A DNA stretch of 42,266 nucleotides from Lachnospiraceae bacterium (GCA_910575555.1 CAJTFX010000037.1:1-42266); one strand, 5' to 3'; numbered from the stretch's first letter, positions 16,526 through 24,334 are shown. Numbers and translations: made by a program. The notes: a model not told the origin generated them from the sequence alone.

Positions 16526-16730
16526 AGTAATTCTCCTTTCCTGCAGGGATCGCCTGCCATATCATTTATTTATTTCAACCCGCTTTTGGGGCAGAAACCA
16601 TTGGATGAATAAAGAATGTGCAAAGCACATTCCTGCGCCGAGCGCGGTCGCTTGCGACAAATTACAGCTTCGCGCGAGTGCGCATCCGCCCGGAGGATTT
16701 TTATATAGGGAACGAAGTTTCCTATATAAC
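16526..16730 (-). other. Structured leader between attenuator and SSB gene
   Basis: This 205-base stretch has no convincing gene. On the minus strand TATATAGG and CCTATATA (split by AAACTTCGTTC) form a hairpin at about 16703-16730, and GAATGTGC-TTT-GCACATTC forms another near 16613-16632. GCGCACTCGCGCGAAGC gives further G/C-rich folding potential. The ribosome site GAAAGGAG of ssb is at its end. A long folded leader suggests control after the attenuator as well. Confidence 0.5.
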
Positions 16731-16770
16731 AAAAAAAGTGCCAACCAACACTCATGTGTTAATTGACACT
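16731..16770 (-). terminator. Leader terminator/attenuator, copy 2
   Basis: On the minus strand AGTGTCAA pairs with TTGGCACT, with a nested AACAC/GTGTT stem, followed by seven T residues. The outer arms match those at 2326-2361 and 34714-34749. It lies about 55 bases downstream of a strong promoter and 205 bases upstream of ssb. Confidence 0.8.
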
Positions 16771-16825
16771 GTGAAAACTCTGCTAACTTTGGATTCCTCT
16801 GGAAAACCTTGAAACTGATATATGC

Positions 16826-16854
16826 ATTATAGCATAACCTGTTTCAATAGTCAA
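16826..16854 (-). promoter_or_regulatory. Sigma-A promoter of the SSB operon
   Basis: The minus strand reads TTGACT, 17 bases, TATAAT, followed by GCATATATCAGTTTCA, the same start region as copy 1 (GCATATATCAGT shared). Confidence 0.8.
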
Positions 16855-16880
16855 TCCGCCTGAAAACTCATTCAAAATTA

Positions 16881-17057
16881 TTATTTCAAATCTGGTGCAT
16901 CAATTGTTTTGGCTATCTCAGTTTTCGCAAAATCCAAAGCAATCATGGCACGTATCGGATCAAAACGGAATGTCCCGTCTTCTTTTTCATTTTCTTCTAT
17001 CAATGTCCTGATTTCATCCACCAGAGAATATATTTTCTCCCGTTCCGATGTTTCCAT
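16881..17057 (-). CDS. Small unrecognised helical protein
   Basis: The 58-residue protein begins METSEREKIYSLVDEIRTLI and ends IAKTIDAPDLK; it is acidic and helical, with no cysteine or membrane segment. GGTGTAG just before ATG 17057 is a fair ribosome site. It starts immediately after the TAG stop of the gene at 17061 and in the same frame. Its function is unknown. Confidence 0.55.
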   Translation of the reverse strand: METSEREKIYSLVDEIRTLIEENEKEDGTFRFDPIRAMIALDFAKTEIAKTIDAPDLK

Positions 17058-17060
17058 AAA

Positions 17061-17507
17061 CTACACCTCTTTCTTAATCTCCAGTGCATAATAACTGCAA
17101 ATCATATATCCTTTGTCCTGTTCATACACTGGTGTTTTTTCTGATAAATATATAATTACAGTATCGCCTCTGATTAAATTCCTTATTCTGTGGCGAACAG
17201 GCATTTTTAATGTGTATGGCTCCATATCAATATAAAGGTTCTTTATCCGTTTTCGTATTCCTGTCGTTTCAATCTGCCTGCATATGCCCTGGACACGGAT
17301 GAAATTGCCCTTGATGCCATTATAAAACAGCAGGCCTCCATTTACAATCATCCCACTGCCAAACAGCAGACATGGAAGCGAAAAGCAGATATCACCCAGA
17401 TAAATCTGCAATACAAGAAACAGGAACAGAAATCCTGCGCCGACAGCAAGCCGAAGCACAACCTGACGCTGCATAGCTTCCGGAATACGTCCAAATTCAT
17501 TTTTCAA
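17061..17507 (-). CDS. Small membrane protein, unrecognised
   Basis: The 148-residue protein has two hydrophobic stretches in its first 70 residues (LAVGAGFLFLFLVLQIYLG and ICFSLPCLLFGSGMIVNGG) followed by a basic soluble part with IRKRIKNLYIDMEPYTLKMP and a beta-rich TVIIYLSEKTPVYE end. A TTG start at 17507 is preferred because GAGGTGG lies at the right distance; GTG codons further up overlap that site. Its function is unknown. It is in a short operon with the genes at 17518 and 18146. Confidence 0.5.
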   Translation of the reverse strand: MKNEFGRIPEAMQRQVVLRLAVGAGFLFLFLVLQIYLGDICFSLPCLLFGSGMIVNGGLLFYNGIKGNFIRVQGICRQIETTGIRKRIKNLYIDMEPYTLKMPVRHRIRNLIRGDTVIIYLSEKTPVYEQDKGYMICSYYALEIKKEV

Positions 17508-17517
17508 TCCCACCACC

Positions 17518-18081
17518 TCACAATATCAATAGTTTCTTTTTCTTTAATAAGGAAAGAATGCTTTGCACAACACGGTCACGGCACCCTGCCGTTGCCATTT
17601 GATTTTCCAGAATGTTGTCCGTTATGGTATCAACCGTATAGATCGCTTCTACCAATGCCTGCCGGTTATCCGGATAAAAAAACTTTGGCCCTGCTTCCAC
17701 CTTATTTTCAATCAAGTAAACCAGCTCTGCCGTAGACAGCCTGATCCCGGCGTTTACCAGCCAGGACAGCACGGTTTTTTCTCCCATAGATAAGCCTATC
17801 TTTCTTTTTGCCGCTTTTGCAGGGCAGCAAATGCATCTTGTAAGGATTTGATATCTTGTGTCATTGCTTTCTTCTGGTTCCATTTCTGCCAGACCCATAC
17901 GAACTAGATGATGCAATGTACGCTCCTCTTCAGCTGTCTGGGAGAATGAAAATGAAAAGCGTCCCTTCAGCCATAAATCAGCTTCTCTGCCGGAAAGGTA
18001 AATACTCCGGCCGCCCCTTATCACCTGAACTAATTCTGTTGTAGAGCCTTTCCCCACAATTCCTTTGGATATATAGATCAT
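17518..18081 (-). CDS. Unrecognised protein, possible winged-helix content
   Basis: The 187-residue protein begins IYISKGIVGKGSTTELVQVI, has READLWLKGRFSFSFSQTAEE, then a helix-rich second half (GEKTVLSWLVNAGIRLSTAE, LVYLIENKVEAGP). The alternation of short helices and the TAEL segment hint at a winged-helix fold, but no family was recognised. A cysteine pair RCICCPAK lies mid-protein. The start at 18081 gives six bases to GAGGTG. Confidence 0.5.
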   Translation of the reverse strand: MIYISKGIVGKGSTTELVQVIRGGRSIYLSGREADLWLKGRFSFSFSQTAEEERTLHHLVRMGLAEMEPEESNDTRYQILTRCICCPAKAAKRKIGLSMGEKTVLSWLVNAGIRLSTAELVYLIENKVEAGPKFFYPDNRQALVEAIYTVDTITDNILENQMATAGCRDRVVQSILSLLKKKKLLIL

Positions 18082-18145
18082 CTTCATCACCTCATGTTCT
18101 TTTATTTAGATTACACGATGTGGCAAAGATATTTACAACAAAAGA

Positions 18146-18514
18146 TCACAGCAGATACATAAGGGCAATGCAGATTCCTATAACAACTACAAGCCCGCCT
18201 ACCAGCGCCGCTATTTTTTTGACAATTGACCGGTCAATCCCTTCCCTCTGTCTGCCTTCGTCTACTGGAAGGATATCATCATAATATCCATCATAATCAT
18301 CCGCTGCCTGTGTTTCATCAGAAGAAGTATCCAAAACAGGCTCTGAGTGCTTTCTGGCACGTTTCTTTGAACGCAGTTTCTTTTCCGGTTTATGTTTTTT
18401 TGCATCCGACTGATCACTATTCTTCTTTTCATCTGGAAGAGATTTTCCACATTCCGGACAAAATAATACTGTACCGTCCGGCAGGCCGGCGCCACAATAA
18501 GGACAATATTTCAT
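18146..18514 (-). CDS. Zinc-ribbon protein with C-terminal membrane anchor
   Basis: The 122-residue product starts KYCPYCGAGLPDGTVLFCPECGKSLPDE, a typical zinc_ribbon_2 module with two CxxC knuckles. A Lys/Arg-rich stretch and an acidic DDYDGYYDD segment follow, then a single C-terminal span (IAALVGGLVVVIGICIALMY). Such tail-anchored zinc-ribbon proteins are common and mostly of unknown function. The start at 18514 follows AAGGAG at 12 bases; the frame stays open further upstream, but those codons overlap a clear promoter and terminator. Confidence 0.7.
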   Translation of the reverse strand: MKYCPYCGAGLPDGTVLFCPECGKSLPDEKKNSDQSDAKKHKPEKKLRSKKRARKHSEPVLDTSSDETQAADDYDGYYDDILPVDEGRQREGIDRSIVKKIAALVGGLVVVIGICIALMYLL

Positions 18515-18546
18515 AATTACATCACGCTCCTTTGATTTATTGGAAT

Positions 18547-18578
18547 AAAAAACAAGCGGACTCTCCTGAATCCACTTG
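18547..18578 (-). terminator. Leader terminator before the zinc-ribbon gene
   Basis: On the minus strand CAAGTGGA pairs with TCCGCTTG (one wobble) around TTCAGGAGAG and is followed by TTTTTTATT. It lies only about 10 bases from the likely transcription start and 33 bases before the gene start, so it would act as an attenuator. Confidence 0.65.
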
Positions 18579-18589
18579 TAGACGATAGC

Positions 18590-18618
18590 AGTATAACAGA
18601 TTTCTTTTCCTATGTCAT
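18590..18618 (-). promoter_or_regulatory. Promoter of the zinc-ribbon operon
   Basis: The minus strand reads ATGACA, 17 bases, TATACT, close to sigma-A consensus. No gene was recognised between here and the operator at 18795. Confidence 0.55.
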
Positions 18619-18794
18619 CGGCAATGCTCTGCCATACTTGTGCCTTTTTTCTGCCATACATTCCATAGTGGCAATCCCAGGTTATTTTATATATTGTCAC
18701 AAATTTATCTTGATGCCATTTGGGGCTGGGCCTTCTTTTCATCCGATAAAGCATATTCCCCATTGCCTGCCTCAAAAAATTTTTCAAAACTATC

Positions 18795-18821
18795 TAAACT
18801 AGATATTTTATACCTAGTTTA
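18795..18821. promoter_or_regulatory. Palindromic operator candidate upstream of the XRE gene
   Basis: TAAACTAG and CTAGTTTA form a perfect 8-bp inverted repeat separated by 11 bases, with a looser half-site (CTGGTTT) further on. It lies 86 bases upstream of the XRE gene at 18907 and fits an autoregulatory site, which is inferred. Confidence 0.5.
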
Positions 18822-18906
18822 TCCAACATTATACCTGGTTTCTGTATAAAATCAATAGAACAGATGAAAAATATCGAAAGTAGATATATTAAAGGGGCTA
18901 ATTCAC

Positions 18907-19176
18907 ATGGGCAAGAGTATGTTTACAATAAAAGGAAATATTTGCTCAGAAAGAGTCCGATTGGGAAGGGCTCTTCAAAAGCCACCCATCACACAGGAAG
19001 ATCTGGCAAAAAAGCTCCAATTCATGGGTATGGAAGACATGACTCCATTAATCATCTCCAGAATCGAAAAGAACCAGCGGCATGTTTGTGATGCAGAGCT
19101 GCGTATGATCGCCAAAGCATTGGATGTCACTATGGAATGGCTGGTGGGGGACAGTGATGAGATTAAGCTGAGATAA
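18907..19176 (+). CDS. XRE-family helix-turn-helix regulator
   Basis: The 89-residue protein has a Cro/C1-type HTH: RVRLGRALQKPPITQEDLAK, then an unusually long MGMEDMTPLIISRIEKNQRH turn and recognition helix, and AELRMIAKALDVTMEWLVGD. It is essentially only the DNA-binding domain. It is on the plus strand, opposite to most of the element, 68 bases before the Rpn-type nuclease gene. Both seem to form one operon. AAAGGGG precedes the ATG. Confidence 0.8.
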   Translation: MGKSMFTIKGNICSERVRLGRALQKPPITQEDLAKKLQFMGMEDMTPLIISRIEKNQRHVCDAELRMIAKALDVTMEWLVGDSDEIKLR

Positions 19177-19244
19177 AATGTTGAAGTTCCAATTGAACCA
19201 GAGCAAAAAGCATGATAAAATAAGGAAAAGGAGGCAATGAGCAA

Positions 19245-20057
19245 ATGGGCGTCAACCAGACAAATTGGGAAGACTTAGGTATATCAAATGACTTTCTGTT
19301 TGGAAAAGTCATGCTGAATCCAAGATTGTGCCAGGAATTATTGCAAAGAATCCTTCCAGATTTAAAAATAGATCATATCGAATATCCGGAATTACAGAAG
19401 GCAATCAAACCAGATGCTGATGCCAAAAGCATCCGGCTCGATGTCTATGTAAAGGATAATGAAAATATTGTATACAATATAGAAATGCAGGCCAGCGACA
19501 CCAAAGAACTCCCTAAAAGAAGCAGATACTATCAGAGTTTAATAGATTTGCAGCTGATTGATAAGGGACAGACGTACCGAAAGCTGAACCGCAGTTATAT
19601 TATTTTTATCTGCCTGGAAGACATTTTTGGACATAGGCGGCATATTTATACATTTGAAAACCTCTGTAAAGAGGACTCCAACATTTCCATGGGGGATGAA
19701 ACCACAAAGATCTTTCTGAACACAGACAGCGACATGGATGACGTCAGCAAAGAACTGAAGGCATTTTTAGATTATGCCGCCGGAAAAACTACAAATGATA
19801 CTTTTGTACAGGAACTTGATGAAGCTGTAAACGAAGCAAAACAGAATCGGGAATGGAGGCATGAGTATATGACGTTGCTGATGAGAGACCAGATTAATGT
19901 TGAAAAAGGTATAGAAAAAGGTGTAGAAAAAGGTGAGGAAAAACTTTCCCAACTGATTGCACGATTAATAGAAGATAAGCGGTCACAGGATGTAATCAGA
20001 GTCACACAAGATAAACTATATAGAAATAAATTATACAAAGAATATTTTATCAACTAA
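19245..20057 (+). CDS. Rpn/PD-(D/E)XK nuclease family protein
   Basis: The 270-residue protein matches the Rpn (recombination-promoting nuclease, formerly putative transposase) family: NDFLFGKVMLNPRLCQELLQ at the start, then the nuclease core RLDVYVKDNENIVYNIEMQ near residue 65 with the D and E-x-Q catalytic pattern, RSRYYQSLIDLQLIDKGQ, and the usual IFICLEDIFGHRRHIYTFEN block. The C-terminus has the typical charged EKGIEKGVEKGEEK repeat. These proteins cut DNA and promote RecA-independent recombination in E. coli. AAAGGAGG supports the start. A terminator follows at 20087. Confidence 0.85.
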   Translation: MGVNQTNWEDLGISNDFLFGKVMLNPRLCQELLQRILPDLKIDHIEYPELQKAIKPDADAKSIRLDVYVKDNENIVYNIEMQASDTKELPKRSRYYQSLIDLQLIDKGQTYRKLNRSYIIFICLEDIFGHRRHIYTFENLCKEDSNISMGDETTKIFLNTDSDMDDVSKELKAFLDYAAGKTTNDTFVQELDEAVNEAKQNREWRHEYMTLLMRDQINVEKGIEKGVEKGEEKLSQLIARLIEDKRSQDVIRVTQDKLYRNKLYKEYFIN

Positions 20058-20086
20058 TCAACTCCATAAATCCAACTTTCAAATTT

Positions 20087-20115
20087 GCCAGTCTCCTTTT
20101 AAGACTGGCATTTTT
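20087..20115 (+). terminator. Intrinsic terminator after the Rpn gene
   Basis: GCCAGTC and GACTGGC form a perfect 7-bp stem around TCCTTTTAA, followed by ATTTTT, 30 bases after the stop. Confidence 0.85.
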
Positions 20116-20164
20116 ATTAGCCCAACAGATGGGGAACCAATGTAGCTCTCTTATTTATACCTTT

Positions 20165-21391
20165 TTAACCTATAGCAATGCCATATAATTTACAAAACAA
20201 ATACAACATACAGTTTTCATCACATATTTTTTCCTCCGTATTAAGCGAATATTTGCACCCATGATACCCTTCCAAACTGCTGCATACTGCAAGCAGCGGA
20301 CATCTTTTTTCTGTTAGCTTTCCATGCCTGTCAAGCATTTCACACAAAATAAAAGGCCCTAATAAATATCGAATTTCTATATCTTTTCCACCTTTATATG
20401 CACCTGAATAAAAATAATTTTGACTATCAATCAAAATAGGAAATTCTAACACATTCATCACCTTCTGTATACATCCATATCTTATATGAACATCATCCAC
20501 ACATAAACATAGACTGAGAAAAATATTTGATGTCTCTCTAAGCTCGCACCCCAACTCAAATCTGGAAACAATCCACTCCTTTATATCTTTAAACTCTTCT
20601 ATTTCCCCTGGATACAAGCACTCTAAAATATCTTCAATCCGCTGCTTTATTCCCCTAAATCCAATACTATAGTTATTTTCAACATACTTTTCTAACTCTC
20701 TGACATCTTCAGGAACAAAGTTATCTTTTTTCATCTTCCGAATCAACTTAACAAAAAATACTCCCGAATTTTGTTCTAATAAAGCAAACTCGCATAAACC
20801 CAAAACAATCATATCATCAGCAATCTCTGGGTATTCCTTCTCACAGATTAATTGACAAACATTATATGGGAATTCCTTTTCTCGCACCTGCACCTCATAT
20901 AGCCTTTTTTCTGACAAATATGCCATGCTCTCCGCAATACAATATCCGCCAAACACAAATTCTTTATTCCCATTATAGGTTACAATTACACTTTCCCATT
21001 CATCTTCTTCGTATTCCTCTTTATATAATAAATCTTCTTGTATGTTGACAGCATTAACAAATATGATATTGTCTTTTATCTCGTCATATCCGCGAAAGAA
21101 TGTATAAAAGTCTCTGTTTTTTTGGATTAGAGTATCATCTTTAACATCTATGCACTGCAACTTAATTAGCAACTCTTGTAAATTGCAAACATATGTCATA
21201 TAACCATAGGTTGTAGATACATCTTGAATAAAATGGCAGTATTCATGCATAAATGTGCCTTTCTGCTCATCTCTGTTTCTTTCAAAATTATCGAAATTTA
21301 TGGATGAATCCATTTTCATAAGCATATATGACGGATAGTACACACCCGCTTCATCATCAAATAAACGAATCATCTCTGCATTTTCTAGCAT
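20165..21391 (-). CDS. Putative zinc metallopeptidase (HEYCH motif), unrecognised family
   Basis: The 408-residue protein has KGTFMHEYCHFIQDVSTTYG near residue 48, a complete HExxH motif, and CIAESMAYLSEKRLYE near residue 152. That glutamate followed by a small-residue helix could be the third zinc ligand of a gluzincin. A cysteine cluster lies near the C-terminus (CSSLEGYHGCKYS, then CDENCMLYLFCKLYG). I do not recognise the family. No signal peptide is visible, so it is probably cytoplasmic. AAGGAGGAGG precedes ATG 21391. The XRE regulator at 21485-22156 lies 93 bases upstream in the same direction, reminiscent of regulator/peptidase pairs such as ImmR-ImmA, but the protein is much larger than ImmA. 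Confidence 0.6.
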   Translation of the reverse strand: MLENAEMIRLFDDEAGVYYPSYMLMKMDSSINFDNFERNRDEQKGTFMHEYCHFIQDVSTTYGYMTYVCNLQELLIKLQCIDVKDDTLIQKNRDFYTFFRGYDEIKDNIIFVNAVNIQEDLLYKEEYEEDEWESVIVTYNGNKEFVFGGYCIAESMAYLSEKRLYEVQVREKEFPYNVCQLICEKEYPEIADDMIVLGLCEFALLEQNSGVFFVKLIRKMKKDNFVPEDVRELEKYVENNYSIGFRGIKQRIEDILECLYPGEIEEFKDIKEWIVSRFELGCELRETSNIFLSLCLCVDDVHIRYGCIQKVMNVLEFPILIDSQNYFYSGAYKGGKDIEIRYLLGPFILCEMLDRHGKLTEKRCPLLAVCSSLEGYHGCKYSLNTEEKICDENCMLYLFCKLYGIAIG

Positions 21392-21484
21392 AATCGAACC
21401 TCCTCCTTAATGAATCCACCAATAATGTTTGCTCACCCCCATAAAGGTGCATTACTGCTACAAAATAAAAAGATAAGTACTCGT

Positions 21485-22156
21485 TCATTGGAATGGAAGC
21501 GTTTCATCAGGAATATCCATAAATCCATCCGACTGTGTCTGCTTAATCTCTAAACGTTCATTTACGATATCATTAATTAGCGAAGCTATTGCTTCATCTG
21601 ATAACGGGGTTGGAACATTTTGCTCATAAAGGGTATTTACAGTATCTGTCCATTGCAAAAGCAAATATTTGTCATAAATGCCCATTGCCTGTTTCATCCA
21701 AATATCATAAATATTCTGACTGCCACCACTGTATCTGAAACGATTGTCCAAAAAATATGCAATCACCTTGTCTTTCACATAAATCGTACTTGGATCCGGT
21801 TCACTGTTAAAGCCATTATTATCATAGCCAACCTCTATAGAACCCTTTTGATAAAGAACCTCCAATACCGCCATTGCATCAGCATATGTTACAGTCTCCG
21901 CAGTCAAATTGTGGGATTGAACCTTCTTCTCAGACTCTTTTTCATCAGACAGCCCCAGCAGCCAATCAACAGAAACATGATATGCTTTTGCCAGTTCCGT
22001 CAATGTAGCCGCTGATGGTGGTGCCATTCCCTTAAACATTTTGCTGATATTACTCTGAGTAGTATGTATTCTTTGGGCAAAAACCTCCTGCGAGTCATTC
22101 CCCTTCAGCTCTTTCATGCGTTCCAATGTTATATTCGACTCCATTTTATTACTCAT
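21485..22156 (-). CDS. XRE-family regulator with long C-terminal domain
   Basis: The 223-residue protein has a Cro/C1 HTH (EVFAQRIHTTQSNISKMFKG, then AATLTELAKAYHVSVDWLLG) in its first 75 residues. A roughly 140-residue effector domain follows (YADAMAVLEVLYQKGSIEVG, YVKDKVIAYFLDNRFRYSGG). The ATG at 22156 follows GGGAGA. A palindrome at 22201 lies just upstream and could be its operator. The downstream metallopeptidase-like gene is likely cotranscribed. Confidence 0.8.
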   Translation of the reverse strand: MSNKMESNITLERMKELKGNDSQEVFAQRIHTTQSNISKMFKGMAPPSAATLTELAKAYHVSVDWLLGLSDEKESEKKVQSHNLTAETVTYADAMAVLEVLYQKGSIEVGYDNNGFNSEPDPSTIYVKDKVIAYFLDNRFRYSGGSQNIYDIWMKQAMGIYDKYLLLQWTDTVNTLYEQNVPTPLSDEAIASLINDIVNERLEIKQTQSDGFMDIPDETLPFQ

Positions 22157-22200
22157 TACATATCTCCCATTCTAATTTTACTAGGATTATTCCAATTTTC

Positions 22201-22215
22201 ATAGAAATATTCTAT
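22201..22215. promoter_or_regulatory. Small palindrome upstream of the XRE gene
   Basis: ATAGAA-ATA-TTCTAT is a perfect inverted repeat 45 bases before the start at 22156. It is a plausible autoregulatory operator, but it is short and AT-rich, so chance is not excluded. Confidence 0.35.
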
Positions 22216-22330
22216 CACGAATAGTTTTCAATGTACACTCTCTTTTTTAAACATAATTTGAATGAATGATATATAAATTTGTCATTTGATTATGAATACA
22301 CATACCCTGTAAAATTTTAATATAGCAAAC

Positions 22331-22453
22331 ATGTCCTGGAGCATGACAATAAACTGCACTATCCCATCGGTTGGCTCGCCTGATCAGCATGTTCCAAGAA
22401 ACATCCGAAAGGGAACAAAATATCAACTCGCCAGTCTTGGAACACTGGCCTAA
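22331..22453 (+). CDS. Possible 40-residue microprotein
   Basis: ATG 22331 opens MSWSMTINCTIPSVGSPDQH and ends GTKYQLASLGTLA. Its composition looks like coding sequence (mixed polar residues, GTKYQLASLG), but no ribosome site is evident. It is followed at once by AAGGAGG and two further plus-strand frames, suggesting a small operon reading toward 22863. The function is unknown. Confidence 0.35.
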   Translation: MSWSMTINCTIPSVGSPDQHVPRNIRKGTKYQLASLGTLA

Positions 22454-22469
22454 CTGAAAGGAGGATTCC

Positions 22470-22562
22470 GTTTCGATTAGTCAAACATACCATAAGTCTG
22501 ATAATGTCAGGGTTTCTTTCTTATCATATCAAGCAATGGAGGAAATATATGGTCCTAAATAA
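22470..22562 (+). CDS. Possible microprotein with a non-standard start
   Basis: After a strong AAGGAGG at 22458-22464 the frame reads VSISQTYHKSDNVRVSFLSY and ends MEEIYGPK. There is no ATG, GTG or TTG near the ribosome site, so the start would be GTT 22470 or ATT 22476, or an N-terminal frame has been lost. Its stop overlaps the start of the next gene by 14 bases, as in coupled genes. Confidence 0.3.
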   Translation, partial: VSISQTYHKSDNVRVSFLSYQAMEEIYGPK

Positions 22563-22863
22563 TGATGCCAGTATTAATGTAACTTTCAGTTCGAACCATT
22601 GTCCAATGATATATTATCCCATTGACGATGGTGATTACGAATCTATCCGTTTTTACCAAAATAACGGTTGTACAGTTAAAACAATTACTTTCAATGGGAA
22701 GCCCTATTATTTTGCACTTGTCCCAGCCAAAACACAAAAACAGGCGAACCTCATCAACAGAGAACTTTATTTTTTCTATCAACAGGAACAACATAGACTT
22801 CGGCAGAAAGACTGTGAGGTATCCTATGAACAGATGATTGAAAAATACCCCCAAACTCATTAG
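22549..22863 (+). CDS. Unrecognised small protein
   Basis: The 104-residue product includes VTFSSNHCPMIYYPIDDGDY, TITFNGKPYYFALVPAKTQK and a helical, basic end (NRELYFFYQQEQHRLRQKD). ATG 22549 follows GGAGG by six bases. No family was recognised. It is on the plus strand and converges on the minus-strand series that ends at 22936; a hairpin lies between. Confidence 0.6.
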   Translation: MVLNNDASINVTFSSNHCPMIYYPIDDGDYESIRFYQNNGCTVKTITFNGKPYYFALVPAKTQKQANLINRELYFFYQQEQHRLRQKDCEVSYEQMIEKYPQTH

Positions 22864-22885
22864 TCCCATCCATGCCAAACAAAAT

Positions 22886-22928
22886 AAGAGCCTCTGGTCA
22901 CATTATGCAACATGTGACAGAGACTCTT
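22886..22928 (-). terminator. Hairpin between converging genes
   Basis: AAGAG-C-CTCTG-GTCACA pairs with TGTGAC-AGAG-A-CTCTT. On the minus strand it is followed by ATTTTGTTT, so it probably terminates the series ending at 22936; it could act on both strands. Confidence 0.6.
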
Positions 22929-22935
22929 ACCTTCT

Positions 22936-23601
22936 TTAGAACATCTGCTCCGAAGCATTCTCCGGCTCATAACTGCTCTCCTGATACTGGGAATCTGCCT
23001 GCGGCTTATTCTTCGCAGGCTTCCCTGACTGAATCTTTTGCATATACCATGCAGACAGCCAAGCTTCAAAATGCACTTTTGTAAGCATCATCAGTTCACT
23101 GAAAACCTCATAGCTCATACTGATGGCCACATGGTTCTCCGGCTTGCTTCCAAACCTGGGAACAATCAGGCCTTTTGCATCCGTCTGACCTGGCCCGCTG
23201 TCTGCAACAAAAAGGAAATCCGATTTGCTGCCGCATAAGAGCTGCGCTGTCCGCGACAGGCTCATGCCATCCTTGCGGGCACGTCCCTGCCTGGCAAGCT
23301 TTTCTGCTGATGTTCCTCCAAGACATTGATACAATGGAGATTTATCCCCGCTTTTCTTTCTGTTCTGCATCATATACCGAAGTTCCCCGCAAGTAATCTT
23401 GCGGCAGAGTTCCAGGAACTCATCCACTGCGATATAGATATGGATATTGTTGGTCTGCCTTTGCCCTGCCGGTTTACTGAGGTCATAGGTGGCAAACGCC
23501 AGATGAATCCTCCCAATCTCAAAGGCATCGTTCAGACTTTCCACAAAACAGTTACGGGCATCCTTGCGGATAATCTGATTTTGGTTGCGGTCTTCCGCCA
23601 T
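22936..23601 (-). CDS. Unrecognised protein downstream of a YkgJ gene
   Basis: The 221-residue protein starts MAEDRNQNQIIRKDARNCFV. It has RIHLAFATYDLSKPAGQRQT, IYIAVDEFLELCRKITCGEL, a central SLYQ-like loop (PLYQCLGGTSAEKLARQGRA), a FLFVADSGPGQTDAKGLIVP strand and a helical C-terminus with AWLSAWYMQK. I have a weak impression of similar helper proteins in Clostridia elements but cannot name them. It starts one base after the stop of the YkgJ gene, with AAAGGTGGG upstream, so the two are coupled. Confidence 0.6.
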   Translation of the reverse strand: MAEDRNQNQIIRKDARNCFVESLNDAFEIGRIHLAFATYDLSKPAGQRQTNNIHIYIAVDEFLELCRKITCGELRYMMQNRKKSGDKSPLYQCLGGTSAEKLARQGRARKDGMSLSRTAQLLCGSKSDFLFVADSGPGQTDAKGLIVPRFGSKPENHVAISMSYEVFSELMMLTKVHFEAWLSAWYMQKIQSGKPAKNKPQADSQYQESSYEPENASEQMF

Positions 23602-23602
23602 C

Positions 23603-24334
23603 TTATTTCCCACCTTTCTTCTTATCCTTCTTCGCAGGCATCCTGCGCATAATGTCAAGGACCTCTTCTGCATTCGCTTTAAACTGCTGCATAAAATCCC
23701 AGCCCAAATCGTAATCAAGATATATTTTCACAAAAGTCATCTGCCATGCGGCGCTCATGGTCCTTTCACTTAAAACCTGTTCCCCTGCACGGAATATACT
23801 GCCAAGCTCGGCAATCAGATGGTTCCATGCGAAAAAGAATTCATCTTCCAGCGGGATTCCAAATTCACCCAGCCATTCCCGAACCGTATGGGTCTTAGAG
23901 CCGTCCCCACAACCGGGATCTGTAAAAATATATGTGATTTCATTGGTACTGACAGCAGGGTTCTTATCGTCTGCTTCCATTTTTATGCACCTTCCGATCG
24001 GGAACATTGCGCACACTGTCGGCTTTGCCTTATGTACGGAACATTTACGCTCCTTCATCAGCGGGCATCTCATAATCGGTCCGCGCGGTTTGATTCTGAC
24101 GATAGGTATCCTGGAAGATCCCCCAATATAAGTTTCACAATACTTTTGGAACATTTCTGCCGGTTCCATCTGAAGCTCTTTTGCCATATGATAGATGTCT
24201 TTTGCATTCAGCAGGATATCTTCCCTGTGGATGCAGCATTTCCCGCACATATCGCAATTGAATTTAAACGGCTCATCCACGCCGATAGTCATTCTGTCAA
24301 GGTTTTCTGCAATGTCCTTTAATCTGTGATCCAT
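23603..24334 (-). CDS. YkgJ-family cysteine cluster protein
   Basis: The 243-residue protein carries FNCDMCGKCC near residue 25, then RCPLMKERKCSVHKAKPTVC and AMFPIGRC, the spaced Cys/His set of the YkgJ (CxxCxxCC) family that is thought to bind zinc or an iron-sulphur cluster. Its role is unknown. A second member lies at 25179-25862. AGGAGGAG precedes ATG 24334. Confidence 0.8.
   Translation of the reverse strand: MDHRLKDIAENLDRMTIGVDEPFKFNCDMCGKCCIHREDILLNAKDIYHMAKELQMEPAEMFQKYCETYIGGSSRIPIVRIKPRGPIMRCPLMKERKCSVHKAKPTVCAMFPIGRCIKMEADDKNPAVSTNEITYIFTDPGCGDGSKTHTVREWLGEFGIPLEDEFFFAWNHLIAELGSIFRAGEQVLSERTMSAAWQMTFVKIYLDYDLGWDFMQQFKANAEEVLDIMRRMPAKKDKKKGGK

Noticed and set aside
18515-18787. 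N-terminal extension of the zinc-ribbon protein to 213 residues
   Set aside because: The zinc ribbon normally starts the protein, the start at 18514 has a ribosome site, and the extension overlaps a promoter and terminator.
18730-18800. Frame encoding DSFEKFFEAGNGEYALSDEK on the minus strand
   Set aside because: It reads like protein but has no start codon and is bounded by stops within about 100 bases; it may be debris.
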